Below, piece by piece: positions 30,005 to 39,222 of a stretch of DNA of 64,000 bases. The notes beneath the pieces are model-generated. The model worked only from the letters and a program-made list of their open reading frames with translations. It was not told where the DNA came from and did not search any database. The stretch is from Magnetovibrio sp. (GTDB lineage Bacteria > Pseudomonadota > Alphaproteobacteria > Rhodospirillales > Magnetovibrionaceae), in assembly GCA_028281525.1 (NCBI GenBank), contig JANQJR010000035.1, positions 62,001-126,000 on the forward strand, given 5' to 3'. Position 1 is the first letter of the stretch. Every line of letters starts with the position of its first letter. Both the position numbers and the translations under genes were made by a program.

Positions 30005-30683
30005 GGGCCTTCTGCGCCTGATGGCGTGGCTGTCCCCATCGTTTCCGGTAGGGGCCTACGCCTATTCCCATGGAGCCGAGTCCGCTGTGGAAACGGGACG
30101 CGTCTTGAACCGGGATCAGGCCATCGATTGGATCACCTTCATCCTGAAACACGGCGCCGGGCGTATGGATGCGGATTTGTTCGTTAGCGCCTATCTGGCC
30201 GCTGAAGAGCAAAACACCCCAAAATATCTTGAGATTGCAACCCAGGCCGATGCGTTAAAAGGTACCAACGAATTGGGATTGGAATCGCGCGCTCAGGGCC
30301 AAGCCTTTTTCGATGCCGTGTCGGCTGCATGGCCCAATGATCGACTTTACGCCATCACCCAGGTGATGAAGACCCAAAACGTTCAACCCTCTTACGCCAC
30401 CGCGGTGGCCCTCGCGGCGGCTTTCGTGGACGTGGGGCTTGAGGCTGCATTGGGGGCGTACCTGCATGCCTTCGCCGCCAACATCACCAGCGCCATCGTG
30501 CGACTGGTGCCCTTGGGGCAAACCGATGGGCAGAAAATCATTGCTGCGCTGGAGCCGGTCATCGAACAGGCCTTGGCGGAGACATTAGCACGCGACCGCT
30601 CCGACATCGGTTCTGCAGCCTTCATGGTGGACTGGCTGTCCATGCAACACGAAACCCAGTATTCGAGGTTATTTCGATCATGA
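29976..30683 (+). CDS. ureF: Urease accessory protein UreF
   Basis: The 235-residue all-helical protein begins at ATG 29976, preceded by AGGAGG inside the ureE reading frame. Typical UreF sequence is [22 protein letters not shown] early on and [16 protein letters not shown] later. UreF acts as a gate that triggers UreG GTPase activity during urease maturation. Its stop overlaps the ureG start (ATGA). Confidence 0.95.
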   Translation: MATPIPITDKGLLRLMAWLSPSFPVGAYAYSHGAESAVETGRVLNRDQAIDWITFILKHGAGRMDADLFVSAYLAAEEQNTPKYLEIATQADALKGTNELGLESRAQGQAFFDAVSAAWPNDRLYAITQVMKTQNVQPSYATAVALAAAFVDVGLEAALGAYLHAFAANITSAIVRLVPLGQTDGQKIIAALEPVIEQALAETLARDRSDIGSAAFMVDWLSMQHETQYSRLFRS

Positions 30684-31312
30684 GCTCCAACCCCTTACGC
30701 ATCGGCGTCGGTGGCCCCGTCGGGTCCGGCAAGACCGCTTTGTTGAAAGCCCTGTGTTTGCGCATGCGCGATGGTTACGACATCGCCGCAATCACCAACG
30801 ACATCTATACCCGCGAGGACGCGGAGTTTCTGACCCACAACGGCGCATTGGCGCCGGAACGCATTGCCGGGGTGGAAACGGGCGGTTGCCCGCACACCGC
30901 CATCCGCGAAGACGCGTCTATGAACCTAGCCGCAGTGAAAGACATGGCGGAAAAGTTCCCGGATTTGGAGGCCGTGTTCGTGGAATCCGGCGGCGACAAT
31001 TTGTCCGCAACCTTTTCGCCGGAACTGGCTGACATCACCATCTATGTCATTGACGTCTGTGCGGGTGAAAAGATTCCGCGCAAGGGCGGGCCGGGCATCA
31101 CGCGCTCGGACCTTTTGGTGATCAACAAGATTGAACTCGCTCCGCTGGTCGGCGCGGACTTGGGTGTGATGGAGCGCGACGCTAAGAAGATGCGGAGCGA
31201 TCGCCCGTTCGTGTTCGCCAACGTCGAAAAGGGTGACGGCGTTGATGAGATCATCGACTTCATCATTGAAACCGGCGGGCTAAAAAGCTTAAACCTTCAG
31301 GCCGGAGAATGA
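30680..31312 (+). CDS. ureG: Urease accessory GTPase UreG
   Basis: A 210-residue SIMIBI GTPase with P-loop [11 protein letters not shown] (about 10-20), the metal-binding [17 protein letters not shown] (CPH motif), [17 protein letters not shown] and the guanine-specificity motif NKIEL. It couples GTP hydrolysis to nickel insertion into urease. It is the last gene of the urt-ure operon; no obvious hairpin terminator follows in the 194-bp gap. Confidence 0.98.
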   Translation: MSSNPLRIGVGGPVGSGKTALLKALCLRMRDGYDIAAITNDIYTREDAEFLTHNGALAPERIAGVETGGCPHTAIREDASMNLAAVKDMAEKFPDLEAVFVESGGDNLSATFSPELADITIYVIDVCAGEKIPRKGGPGITRSDLLVINKIELAPLVGADLGVMERDAKKMRSDRPFVFANVEKGDGVDEIIDFIIETGGLKSLNLQAGE

Positions 31313-31506
31313 TCAGAGACGTTTTCCGTTAGGGCCATTAGCGGACCTAAACAGGGCTCTGGAAATAGGACCGTTTTCAAACTGAAACTAGATCATTTCT
31401 GGCCCGAAAACCCGCAGTTCCAGGGTCTTTGGGGCGGTTTCGGATGCCCAGAGGCGCGGCAAGCTTACGCCGGGCTTTCAATATGCGCATTTCTGAAAAA
31501 TTTTTC

Positions 31507-32409
31507 TTAGGAAGCCGGGTCCAACAGCGTAAGGAACTCCGCCACGACCGGAGAGACATCCTTGGACTTCGGAAAGGCGCAGATCAAACGCCGGTCGGAC
31601 CAGGAATCGGAGACCGGCGCGCCCTTAAGGTTTTCCAGTTCCAGGTAGGGTTTCACCGAGCTTTCCCGCAAGAAGCCCAGGCCCAACCCCGCACTGACAC
31701 AGCGGCGTAGCGCATCGAAGCGCGCGACGCGGATGCGGCGCACCGGTTGGCGTCCCGCCCGGCGCGTGGCCGTCGCCACCAGTTCGTCGAGCACGCCACC
31801 TTCGTGAAGCGATAGGTGTTCGTAATCCAAGGTATCGGTGAACTGGATCGGTTCGCCCGGCGCGTGGCCTTCGAATAACGGATGCGTTTCGTTGCCGAGC
31901 ACCCATACCGGATCGCTGGCGTAGGGCTTCACGTCGAAGCCGCGCGTATCGACGGTGTCGGCGATGATGACCAGGTCGGCCAAGTCTTCGCGGAGCTGGC
32001 GGATGCCGTCCGCGGAATAAATTTCTGTCAGCGATACCGCGACGTTGGGATTGGCGTCTTGATAGGCCTTTAAAAGCTTCGGCAGGCTTCCCGCCACGAC
32101 CGAGGTAACGGCGGCGATACGCAGTTCACCCACGATACCTTCGGAGAAACGTTTCAAGTCCGCCCGGATTTCGGAGAATTGATTCAATACCGTTTTGCAA
32201 TGTTCCGCTAGGACCTGCCCTGCGGGTGTGAGCGTCACGCCGGATGGACTGCGTCGGATCAGCGAAACGCCGAGGTCGTGTTCCAAATCGCTGATGCGTC
32301 GGCTGACGGCGGAGGCTGCGATATGTTCGTTTCGTGCGGCAGCGCCGATGCTGCCGGCCCGCGCGACGGCTAGAAAGACGCGTAATGTAACGATATCGAA
32401 GCTTTGCAC
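31507..32409 (-). CDS. LysR family transcriptional regulator
   Basis: A 300-residue regulator with the N-terminal winged helix-turn-helix (LRVFLAVARAGSIGAAARNEHIAASAVSRRISDLEHDLGVSL) and a C-terminal co-inducer domain (from about residue 90: GELRIAAVTSVVAGSLPKLL). The target is not evident. It is convergent with ureG and lies 28 bp after a small gene in the same direction. Possible targets are the urease or the tricarboxylate genes on either side. Confidence 0.9.
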   Translation of the reverse strand: MQSFDIVTLRVFLAVARAGSIGAAARNEHIAASAVSRRISDLEHDLGVSLIRRSPSGVTLTPAGQVLAEHCKTVLNQFSEIRADLKRFSEGIVGELRIAAVTSVVAGSLPKLLKAYQDANPNVAVSLTEIYSADGIRQLREDLADLVIIADTVDTRGFDVKPYASDPVWVLGNETHPLFEGHAPGEPIQFTDTLDYEHLSLHEGGVLDELVATATRRAGRQPVRRIRVARFDALRRCVSAGLGLGFLRESSVKPYLELENLKGAPVSDSWSDRRLICAFPKSKDVSPVVAEFLTLLDPAS

Positions 32410-32437
32410 GGTGATTCCGTTGTTATTGCAGCAGCGA

Positions 32438-32620
32438 TTAATCCATCAGGCCCAAGCGCCGTAAATCCTGAACGTCCAGCTTCCGGCCCTGTTCGCAGAG
32501 GTGCGCGGCCTGGTTGGCAGCGTAAAGGGTTTTGAAGGCGTGAACCAGCGCCTGTTCCAGTTTGTGCAGCAGTCCGGTCACGGCTTCAAGCGGATTGTGT
32601 TTAAAGGTCATCGTGTACAT
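32438..32620 (-). CDS. Small DUF1127-like protein
   Basis: A 60-residue protein from ATG 32620, supported by GAGGAGCGAGG. A predicted helical N-terminal half (LEAVTGLLHKLEQALVHAFKTLYAA) is followed by LDVQDLRRLGLMD, resembling the 'LxDxxLRDIGL' end of DUF1127 proteins. Some alphaproteobacterial DUF1127 proteins affect phosphate and carbon metabolism or bind RNA; a role here is not shown. It is likely cotranscribed with the LysR gene downstream. Confidence 0.65.
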   Translation of the reverse strand: MYTMTFKHNPLEAVTGLLHKLEQALVHAFKTLYAANQAAHLCEQGRKLDVQDLRRLGLMD

Positions 32621-32739
32621 GGCCTCGCTCCTCGGTCGGGAAGTTGTCGTTGAAACCAAATTACGATGGATCGATTGAGGTGTGGTAATGCTCAATGCAG
32701 CAACGAGCCATCTCGTTTCAGCATGACCTAATATAAAAA

Positions 32740-34110
32740 CTAATCCATTGGAAACGATAAGGAAATTCTAGCACCTTCGTCAGAAGACTCGATCTCGGCG
32801 CGTCCGCCATGCACAGCGGCGATCTCTTCGACGATGGCCAATCCCAAGCCGCTTCCCTGGCTGGGAGAAAGTTGCCCAAACCGCGAAAAGGCGACCTCGC
32901 TGTCCTTGACATCCAGCCCAGCCCCTTTGTCCGAAACGCACAAATACGCCATGCCATCGCGCAGCGCGACGGCGACATTGATTTCCGTGTTGTCGGACCC
33001 TGTATGGATCAAGGCATTGTCGATCAGGTTCTGCACCGCTTCCTGAACCAGCAGTTCATCGACCCGAACGTCGAGCGGTTTCTCATGGGCATGAAAGCCG
33101 AAATCAAGGCCTTTACCCAACACCTTGGGCGCATTGCGCTCACAAACGGCCCGCACGACTTCGTTTAGATCCTTGCGTTCGAAACGCGTCTGATCGGTTT
33201 GCCCCTTGGCGCGTTCCAGAGACAAGAGCTGGTTGGTCAGGTACGATGCATGGCGCGCGGCCTGGACGATTTCATCGACCCGCGACACCCGGTCTTCCGG
33301 GGACTTCGCGTCTCGCGCAGCCTCGGCCAGGGACAACAAGCCTGCAACCGGATTGCGCAATTGGTGGGCCGCGTCGGAAATAAAGCGATCGCGGCTCTTC
33401 ATGGCGGTTTGGACCTGTTGGAACAGGGCGTTCAGCGTTCCGACAACGCCCAAGACCTCGGGCGGGACGGGCCGCTTGATTTTGCTGAGATCGTCCGATG
33501 ACCGTTGAGAAATGGCGTCTTGCAATTCTGTCAGGGGCTTGAGACCCAGGTTAATGCCGAACCAAACGACCGCCGCAACGGTTAAGTAAAGAGACGCGAT
33601 CAAGGCCAAGGCGCGGAGCGCCTGTTGGCGGACAAAGGTTTCGCGTTCCGCCATCGGTTGCCACACAGTGACCGAGGCAAATCCGCTGACCGTATCAAAC
33701 GTCGCATATTCCTGAAGCCGGGCCGCACGAACCTGATCGCCGCGATAAACGGAATCGAACAGAAACGGCTCGTTTCCCTTCAACTCCACCCCCGGCGGCA
33801 TGACCGGCGGGGTGGCGTAGCCGGTGATGAACGAACCGTCCGGTCCGTAGACATGGTAAAACACATGGCCCTCGACCGCGTCCCGCAGCATTTGATACGT
33901 GGTTTCGGATATTGCGTCCCCTTCAGACACGATGACATCGCGCGAAATCGCCAGGGTCAGGGCGACCAGCGTGCGGTCGAACACTTCGCGCGTCGTTTCC
34001 GTCGCTTCGGAGATCCGCCAATAGCCTGCGAAGACGGAGATCACGGTCAGCGGCACCAGGATCAAGATCAACAACCGAACGCGGAGCGACATGGTGGGAA
34101 ACAGCAGCAT
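32740..34110 (-). CDS. TctE-type sensor histidine kinase
   Basis: The 456 residues comprise TM1 (about 9-29), a periplasmic sensor domain (about 30-165; TctE N-terminal type, VYGPDGSFITGYATPP), TM2 (about 168-190), a HAMP-like linker, HisKA (DRFISDAAHQLRNPVAGLL, phosphoacceptor histidine in AHQLRNP) and HATPase_c (NLIDNALIHTG, GSGLGLAIVEEI). The HQLRNP variant is typical of the TctE/QseC group. It overlaps the upstream regulator by one base and points away from the tricarboxylate transporter, which it probably controls in response to tricarboxylates. Confidence 0.9.
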   Translation of the reverse strand: MLLFPTMSLRVRLLILILVPLTVISVFAGYWRISEATETTREVFDRTLVALTLAISRDVIVSEGDAISETTYQMLRDAVEGHVFYHVYGPDGSFITGYATPPVMPPGVELKGNEPFLFDSVYRGDQVRAARLQEYATFDTVSGFASVTVWQPMAERETFVRQQALRALALIASLYLTVAAVVWFGINLGLKPLTELQDAISQRSSDDLSKIKRPVPPEVLGVVGTLNALFQQVQTAMKSRDRFISDAAHQLRNPVAGLLSLAEAARDAKSPEDRVSRVDEIVQAARHASYLTNQLLSLERAKGQTDQTRFERKDLNEVVRAVCERNAPKVLGKGLDFGFHAHEKPLDVRVDELLVQEAVQNLIDNALIHTGSDNTEINVAVALRDGMAYLCVSDKGAGLDVKDSEVAFSRFGQLSPSQGSGLGLAIVEEIAAVHGGRAEIESSDEGARISLSFPMD

Positions 34111-34775
34111 CAGGGGTCTTCCATCATGTAACCTAGCCCGCGTGCAGACTTGATCACGATGCCGTATTCAGCAAGCTTCTTTCGTAGACGCGATATGGGG
34201 ACTTCGACGGTCTTTTCATCAAAGTCGGAACCGATGCCATAGATGTGATCGACCAAAGTGGCCTTCGACACCAATCTGCCGCGGCGTTCGAACAGGCATT
34301 CGAACGCCGCCAGTTCGCGGCGTTGCAGGTCGACGACCTCGTCACCGGAGCGCAGGATGCGCGCGCCAAGATCGAAGGTCAGCGGGCCGATGGTTTGCAT
34401 CGCCGTCTGGTCTTGCCCCCGGCGGCGGGACAGGGCGCGAATGCGCGCTTCCAACTCATCCATCTCGAACGGTTTGACCAGATAATCGTCCGCGCCTGCG
34501 TCCAGGCCTTCGACGCGATCGGATGTTTCCGTTCTGGCCGTCAGCATCAGGACGGGGGTGGCGTCTTGGCGGCGGCGCATGTTGCGCAGGATATCCAGCC
34601 CGGACATACCCGGAAGGTTGATGTCGAGGACGACGATGTCCGCCCCTTCGCCTGCCAGGAAGGCGTTGCCTTCTTCCCCATCGTGCAACACATCGACGGC
34701 ATGTCCCTGGTCGCGCAATCGATGGGCGATTCCGGAAGCCAGGGAGGTGTTGTCCTCGATAATCACAATGCGCAT
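34110..34775 (-). CDS. TctD-type response regulator (OmpR family)
   Basis: Started at ATG 34775 (MRIVIIEDN) it has 221 residues. The receiver domain has the phosphoacceptor in IVVLDINLPGMSG (about D51) and lysine in DDYLVKPFEMDEL. The DNA-binding domain ends KLAEYGIVIKSARGLGYMME. It is divergent from the TctC gene. Together with the downstream kinase it forms a TctDE-like pair expected to activate tricarboxylate uptake. Confidence 0.92.
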   Translation of the reverse strand: MRIVIIEDNTSLASGIAHRLRDQGHAVDVLHDGEEGNAFLAGEGADIVVLDINLPGMSGLDILRNMRRRQDATPVLMLTARTETSDRVEGLDAGADDYLVKPFEMDELEARIRALSRRRGQDQTAMQTIGPLTFDLGARILRSGDEVVDLQRRELAAFECLFERRGRLVSKATLVDHIYGIGSDFDEKTVEVPISRLRKKLAEYGIVIKSARGLGYMMEDP

Positions 34776-34864
34776 GTGCGGGCCCCTGATAGCTTCATGC
34801 AAGCTTGCTACGCCAAACTGCCATTATCAAGCTGGTAATCAGAGGTGTTCCAGCACACATAAAA

Positions 34865-34889
34865 AGGGTTCTCCCCCGGAAAGAGGGTT
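34865..34889 (+). promoter_or_regulatory. Direct repeat upstream of tctC, candidate regulator site
   Basis: AGGGTT occurs at 34865-34870 and 34884-34889, starts 19 bp apart, close to two helical turns. This is the type of spacing that OmpR-family dimers use. It lies about 35-55 bp before the tctC start and might bind the TctD-type protein; that link is inference only. Confidence 0.3.
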
Positions 34890-34919
34890 ACCCCTAAAAA
34901 CAACGTTTGGGAGATAAAC

Positions 34920-36014
34920 ATGTCAACGTTCACTAAATATACGCGCCGTGCCATGTGTGGCATTGCTGCGGCTGTTGTGTTGGGGAGCGCAGTTTCAGCG
35001 CAGGCCACTGATATGGCAGGTAAAACCGTAGAATGGACCATTCCGTTCTCCGAAAAAGGCGGTTCCGCCAAGTGGGCGAATTTCTTCGCTCCGCTGGTGA
35101 GCGAAGCTTTGCCCGGCCAACCCACCGTGGTCGTGAAATTCATGCCCGGTGCTGGTTCGACGAAGGGCGCCAACTGGTTCCAAAAGCAAAAAAATGGTGA
35201 CGGCACAGTGATGTTCGGCTCGTCCGGCTCCACCCAATTCCCGTACCTGCTGGGCGATCCGCGCGTTCGCTACGAATACAAGGATTGGAATCCGGTGATG
35301 GCCACCGGCACCGGTGGCGTCGCCTATCTTCCGCCGGATCTGGGCGCGAAGTTCGATGGCTCCGCCAACAATCTGAAAGACGTGAACTTCATCTACGGTT
35401 CGCAAGGTGCGACCCGTCTGGATCTGGTTCCGCTGCTGGCCTGGAAAATGTTGGGCCTGAAGGTTGAACCGGTGTTCGGCGTCAAGGGCCGTGGCGATGG
35501 TCGTTTGATGTTCGAACGCGGCGAAGCCAACATCGACTATCAAACCTCTTCCGGTTATCTCAAGGGTGTGGTCTCGCTGGTCGAAGCGGGCAAGGCTGTT
35601 CCAATGATGACCTGGGGTTCGCTGGACGCGGACGGCAACATCGTGCGCGACCCGACCTTCCCGGACGTTGCGACGTTCAAGGAAGTTTGTGAAAAGACCG
35701 ATGGCTGTGAAACCAAGGGCGAAGCCTGGGATGCGTGGAAAGCCTTCTTCACGGCGGGCTTCCCGGTGCAGAAAATCGCTTTTCTGCCCAAAGGCACCCC
35801 GCAAGAGGTGATCGACACCTTCGTCGAGGCCTTTGGCAAGGTCAAGGCGCGCGATGACTTCGCGACCATTTCCGCCAAGCGTCTGGGCAAGTACCCGATG
35901 TTCGTCGGCAAGGACGCCCAAGCTGCTTTGGATCAGGCTACGTCCGTTCCGGACTCCGCAAAAGCCTACGTCGTCAACTGGTTGAAAGAAGACTACGGCG
36001 TCGAATTGAAGTAA
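34920..36014 (+). CDS. tctC: Tripartite tricarboxylate transporter, periplasmic binding protein TctC
   Basis: The 364-residue protein has a signal peptide (MSTFTKYTRRAMCGIAA..., cleavage near AQA at about 29). A Bug/TctC fold follows: ADMAG-like start, MPGAGSTKGANWFQKQ, MFGSSGSTQFPYLL, VFGVKGRGDGRLMFERGEANIDYQ and late PVQKIAFLPKGTPQEVIDTF. It captures a tricarboxylate in the periplasm and docks on TctAB. A hairpin separates it from the permease gene, consistent with surplus binding protein. The start has GGGAG. Confidence 0.92.
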   Translation: MSTFTKYTRRAMCGIAAAVVLGSAVSAQATDMAGKTVEWTIPFSEKGGSAKWANFFAPLVSEALPGQPTVVVKFMPGAGSTKGANWFQKQKNGDGTVMFGSSGSTQFPYLLGDPRVRYEYKDWNPVMATGTGGVAYLPPDLGAKFDGSANNLKDVNFIYGSQGATRLDLVPLLAWKMLGLKVEPVFGVKGRGDGRLMFERGEANIDYQTSSGYLKGVVSLVEAGKAVPMMTWGSLDADGNIVRDPTFPDVATFKEVCEKTDGCETKGEAWDAWKAFFTAGFPVQKIAFLPKGTPQEVIDTFVEAFGKVKARDDFATISAKRLGKYPMFVGKDAQAALDQATSVPDSAKAYVVNWLKEDYGVELK

Positions 36015-36026
36015 CGCCGTGAACCG

Positions 36027-36056
36027 GATGTCCCGTCCTCCCCCAGGCGGGACATC
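36027..36056 (+). terminator. Hairpin between tctC and the TctAB gene (attenuator)
   Basis: GATGTCCCG (36027-36035) and CGGGACATC (36048-36056) form a perfect 9-bp stem with a 12-nt loop, followed by TTCTTCTTT. It likely reduces read-through into the permease gene. Confidence 0.65.
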
Positions 36057-36088
36057 TTCTTCTTTCCGCATAGACCAGGAGACGAGTC

Positions 36089-38122
36089 ATGGATGTCCTC
36101 GCTACCGTTCTGCCTGCGTTGGGTGATGCGTTTGCCCTGATCTTGCAGCCAAGCGTTTTGATATATCTCTGCCTTGGCGTTGTTATGGGTTTGGCCGTCG
36201 GCGTGTTCCCCGGCCTTGGGGGGATTGCAGGCCTGTCGCTGGTCTTACCGTTTATGTTCGGCATGGACACCGTCAGTGGCCTAGCCTTGATGATCGGCAT
36301 GGTCGCCGTGGTTCCGACCTCGGACACCTTTGCCTCCGTTCTCATGGGCATCCCCGGATCGTCCGCATCCCAGGCGACCGTGTTGGACGGTTTTCCCCTG
36401 GCGAAAAGGGGCGAAGCCGCCCGGGCTTTGGCCGCGGCCTTTTCGTCCTCGCTATTCGGTGGGTTGGTCGGGGCGTTGTTCCTTACTTTCTTTATCTTGA
36501 TTGCCCGCCCGATCGTTTTGGCGTTCAAGCTGCCGGAAATGCTGATGATCACCATCCTCGGCCTTTCCATGGTGGCGATCTTGGCCGGGCGCATCCCGTT
36601 GAAAGGCCTTGCCGCCGCGTCCTTGGGTCTGGCCGTCGGCACCATCGGCGAAGCGGATGCCGGTGGTTCATTGCGCATGGCGACCTACGACATTCCTTAT
36701 CTGACCGACGGCCTAAAACTGGTCATCGTCGGCCTTGGCATTTTCGCCGTGCCGGAAATCGTGGCCCTGCTGCGTCAAGACCGCTCCATTTCCCAACAAG
36801 CCGTGCTGGGCGCGGGTTGGTTCGATGGCGTCAAGGATTGGTGGCGCAACAAGTGGCTTTCGATGCGCTGTTCGCTGATCGGGGTTGTCGTCGGCGTCAT
36901 TCCCGGTCTCGGCGGATCGGTGGTGGACTGGATCGCCTATGGTCATTCGGTCCAGACCACCAAGGATAAGAGCAACTTCGGCAAAGGTGAAATTCGCGGC
37001 ATCGTCGGGCCGGAGAGTTCCAACAACGCCAAAGAAGGCGGCGGCCTGGTGCCGACCCTGATCTTCGGCATTCCCGGTTCGGGTTCCATGGCCATCTTCA
37101 TGGGGGCAGTCGCGTTGCTGGGTTCCGGCGACCTGGAAGTCGGCCCGCAGATGCTGTCCGCCGACTATCTCGACATCACCTACTCCATCGTCTGGCTGTT
37201 GGCCTTCGCCAACGTGGTCGGCACGATCCTGTGCATCGGCTTGTCCGGCTCCATCGCAAAACTGACGACGATTCGCTTTACGCTGCTGGCGCCGTTCCTG
37301 TTCATGCTGATTTCGTTCGCGGCGTTCCAATCGGGTCAGAACCTGGCGGATCTGGTGGCGTTGTTCGCCATTGGCCTGCTGGGCATTTTCCTGCGCCGTT
37401 TCGATTGGTCGCGCCCGGCTTTCCTGATCGGGTTCGTGCTGTCCAACCCGGCGGAGACTTTTGCCAACCAGGCCTATCAGGTCGCTGGGTCGAAATTCCG
37501 TCAGGGTTTCGACGTCGGTATGGATTACTTGTTCGGGCCGATCGTCATCGTGCTGATCATCATCACGGTGGTGTCGGTGTACTTTGGCATCCGCCAAGCC
37601 AAGATGATCATGTCCGAAGGCGAAGTGAAATCCGGCTCCAAGCGCGCGCCCTTGATCTTCCTGTTGGCGATCACCGCGTACTTCGCGATCAGCTTTTTCG
37701 ATGCCTCACAGATCAACGACCGGCTGATCACCGATAAGATCTTCCCGATGATCGCCTGCGGCGTGGGATTGCTATGCTGTTTCGTGTTGTTGGGGCAAAT
37801 GCAGCGCCGTCCCGAAACGGACACCATCTTCGCCGACCGTGAAGTATCCGGCGACGACGCCACCGCCGCCCACGGCCTGTGGGCGACCCTGGCGTGGTTC
37901 GGTTTCTTGCTGGTGCTGTCCTCGCTGGTCGGTTTCATTCTGGCCTTGCTGGTGTTCCTGCTGACCTTCATGCGCTTACGCGCGAGTCTCAGCTGGGCCA
38001 TGGCAGCGATCTACACGGCCAGCGGCATTGCGTTCATGTGCGCCATGGCGTGGATCTTGAACCGCGATTTCCCGCCGGGTCTGCTTCAGAGCTACTTCGA
38101 CCTGCCCTGGCCGCTGACGTAA
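36089..38122 (+). CDS. Fused TctA-TctB tricarboxylate transporter permease
   Basis: A 677-residue polytopic protein. Residues about 1-500 are a complete TctA: VMGLAVGVFPGLGGIAGLS, GIPGSSASQATVLDGFPLAK and, in the second half, VGVIPGLGGSVVDWIAYG and ESSNNAKEGGGLVPTLIFGIPGSGS. From about 515 a TctB-like domain of four helices follows (APLIFLLAITAYFAISFF ... LLVFLLTFMRLRASLSWAM). In most systems TctB is a separate ~150-residue protein encoded before TctA; here order and separation are changed. I see no internal stop. AGGAG precedes the start. Confidence 0.9.
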   Translation: MDVLATVLPALGDAFALILQPSVLIYLCLGVVMGLAVGVFPGLGGIAGLSLVLPFMFGMDTVSGLALMIGMVAVVPTSDTFASVLMGIPGSSASQATVLDGFPLAKRGEAARALAAAFSSSLFGGLVGALFLTFFILIARPIVLAFKLPEMLMITILGLSMVAILAGRIPLKGLAAASLGLAVGTIGEADAGGSLRMATYDIPYLTDGLKLVIVGLGIFAVPEIVALLRQDRSISQQAVLGAGWFDGVKDWWRNKWLSMRCSLIGVVVGVIPGLGGSVVDWIAYGHSVQTTKDKSNFGKGEIRGIVGPESSNNAKEGGGLVPTLIFGIPGSGSMAIFMGAVALLGSGDLEVGPQMLSADYLDITYSIVWLLAFANVVGTILCIGLSGSIAKLTTIRFTLLAPFLFMLISFAAFQSGQNLADLVALFAIGLLGIFLRRFDWSRPAFLIGFVLSNPAETFANQAYQVAGSKFRQGFDVGMDYLFGPIVIVLIIITVVSVYFGIRQAKMIMSEGEVKSGSKRAPLIFLLAITAYFAISFFDASQINDRLITDKIFPMIACGVGLLCCFVLLGQMQRRPETDTIFADREVSGDDATAAHGLWATLAWFGFLLVLSSLVGFILALLVFLLTFMRLRASLSWAMAAIYTASGIAFMCAMAWILNRDFPPGLLQSYFDLPWPLT

Positions 38123-38133
38123 GGATGGATGAC

Positions 38134-39222
38134 ATGTTGCAAACCGGCATTCCCTTTCTGTTCATGCGTGGCGGCACGTCGCGGGGACCCTACTTTAACC
38201 GTGCGGACCTCCCCCAAGATCTGAACCAACTTGCGGATATCCTCATCGCCGCGGTTGGTTCAGGTCATCCGCTGAATATCGACGGCATCGGCGGCGGCAA
38301 TGCGGTGACCACCAAGGTCGCGATGTTGTCGAAGTCGGAAGAGAACTGGGCGGACGTGGATTACTTCTTCGCCCAGGTCGCGGTCGAGGAACATCTGGTC
38401 GACTTCAAGCCGACCTGCGGCAATATCCTGTCCGGTGTCGGCCCGGCGGCCATCGAAATGGGCCTGGTCCAGCCGCAAGGCGACGTGACGGAGATCAAAA
38501 TCCGCGCCGTGAATACCGGGGCGCGGGTGGTCGCGCAAATCCGTACGCCCGGTGGACAGGTCGACTACGAAGGAGAATTCGCCATCGACGGCGTTCCCGG
38601 CACAGCCGCACCGATAGAGCTGAACTTCATGGATGTCGCCGGATCGAACACCGGTGCTTTCCTCCCCACGGGCAACTTACGTGACGAAATCGACGGGATC
38701 GAAGTCACCTGCATGGACGTCGCCATGCCGATGGTGATCGCGCGCGCCAGCGACTTCGATTTGAGCGGTACTGAAGGCCGCGAAGAACTGGACGACAACA
38801 AAGACTTCTTCACCCGCATGGAAGCCATCCGCATTCAGGCTGGGGAACGCATGAGCATGGGCGACGTGACCCAGTCCGTTACGCCCAAGTTCGGTCTGTT
38901 GGCCCCCGCAAACCAAGGCGGAACCATCGCGACGCGCTATTTCATGCCGTGGACGACGCACCCCACCATGGCGGTCACCGGCTCGCAGTGCCTGGCGTCG
39001 TGCGCGTTAACGCCCGGAACCGTCGCTGACGGATTGCTGGATCGTCCGGACGGAAGTCCCGTCACGGTCACCCTGGAACATCCCCAAGGACTGATGGAGG
39101 TGATCGTCGACTACAGCCTGGACGACGGCTTCAATCTTAAGTCCGCCGGCCTGGTGCGCACGGCGCGCAAACTCGCCAGTGGTGAGTTGTTTGTTCCGTC
39201 ACAGGTTTGGAGCGGTCCATGA
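38134..39222 (+). CDS. PrpF-family isomerase (aconitate isomerase / oxalomesaconate tautomerase-like)
   Basis: The ATG at 38134 is preferred because AAGGA lies 8 bases upstream; ATG 38125 is in frame. The ~362-residue protein is a PrpF family member: IPFLFMRGGTSRGPYF, HPLNIDGIGGGNAVTTKVAM and KPTCGNILSGVGPAAIE, the last containing the catalytic-type cysteine. PrpF proteins shift double bonds in aconitate-like or methylaconitate-like acids. With TctABC, TcuAB and aconitase nearby, isomerisation of trans- to cis-aconitate or a related acid is a reasonable inference; 4-oxalomesaconate tautomerase is the main alternative. Its stop overlaps the next gene (ATGA). Confidence 0.85.
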   Translation: MLQTGIPFLFMRGGTSRGPYFNRADLPQDLNQLADILIAAVGSGHPLNIDGIGGGNAVTTKVAMLSKSEENWADVDYFFAQVAVEEHLVDFKPTCGNILSGVGPAAIEMGLVQPQGDVTEIKIRAVNTGARVVAQIRTPGGQVDYEGEFAIDGVPGTAAPIELNFMDVAGSNTGAFLPTGNLRDEIDGIEVTCMDVAMPMVIARASDFDLSGTEGREELDDNKDFFTRMEAIRIQAGERMSMGDVTQSVTPKFGLLAPANQGGTIATRYFMPWTTHPTMAVTGSQCLASCALTPGTVADGLLDRPDGSPVTVTLEHPQGLMEVIVDYSLDDGFNLKSAGLVRTARKLASGELFVPSQVWSGP

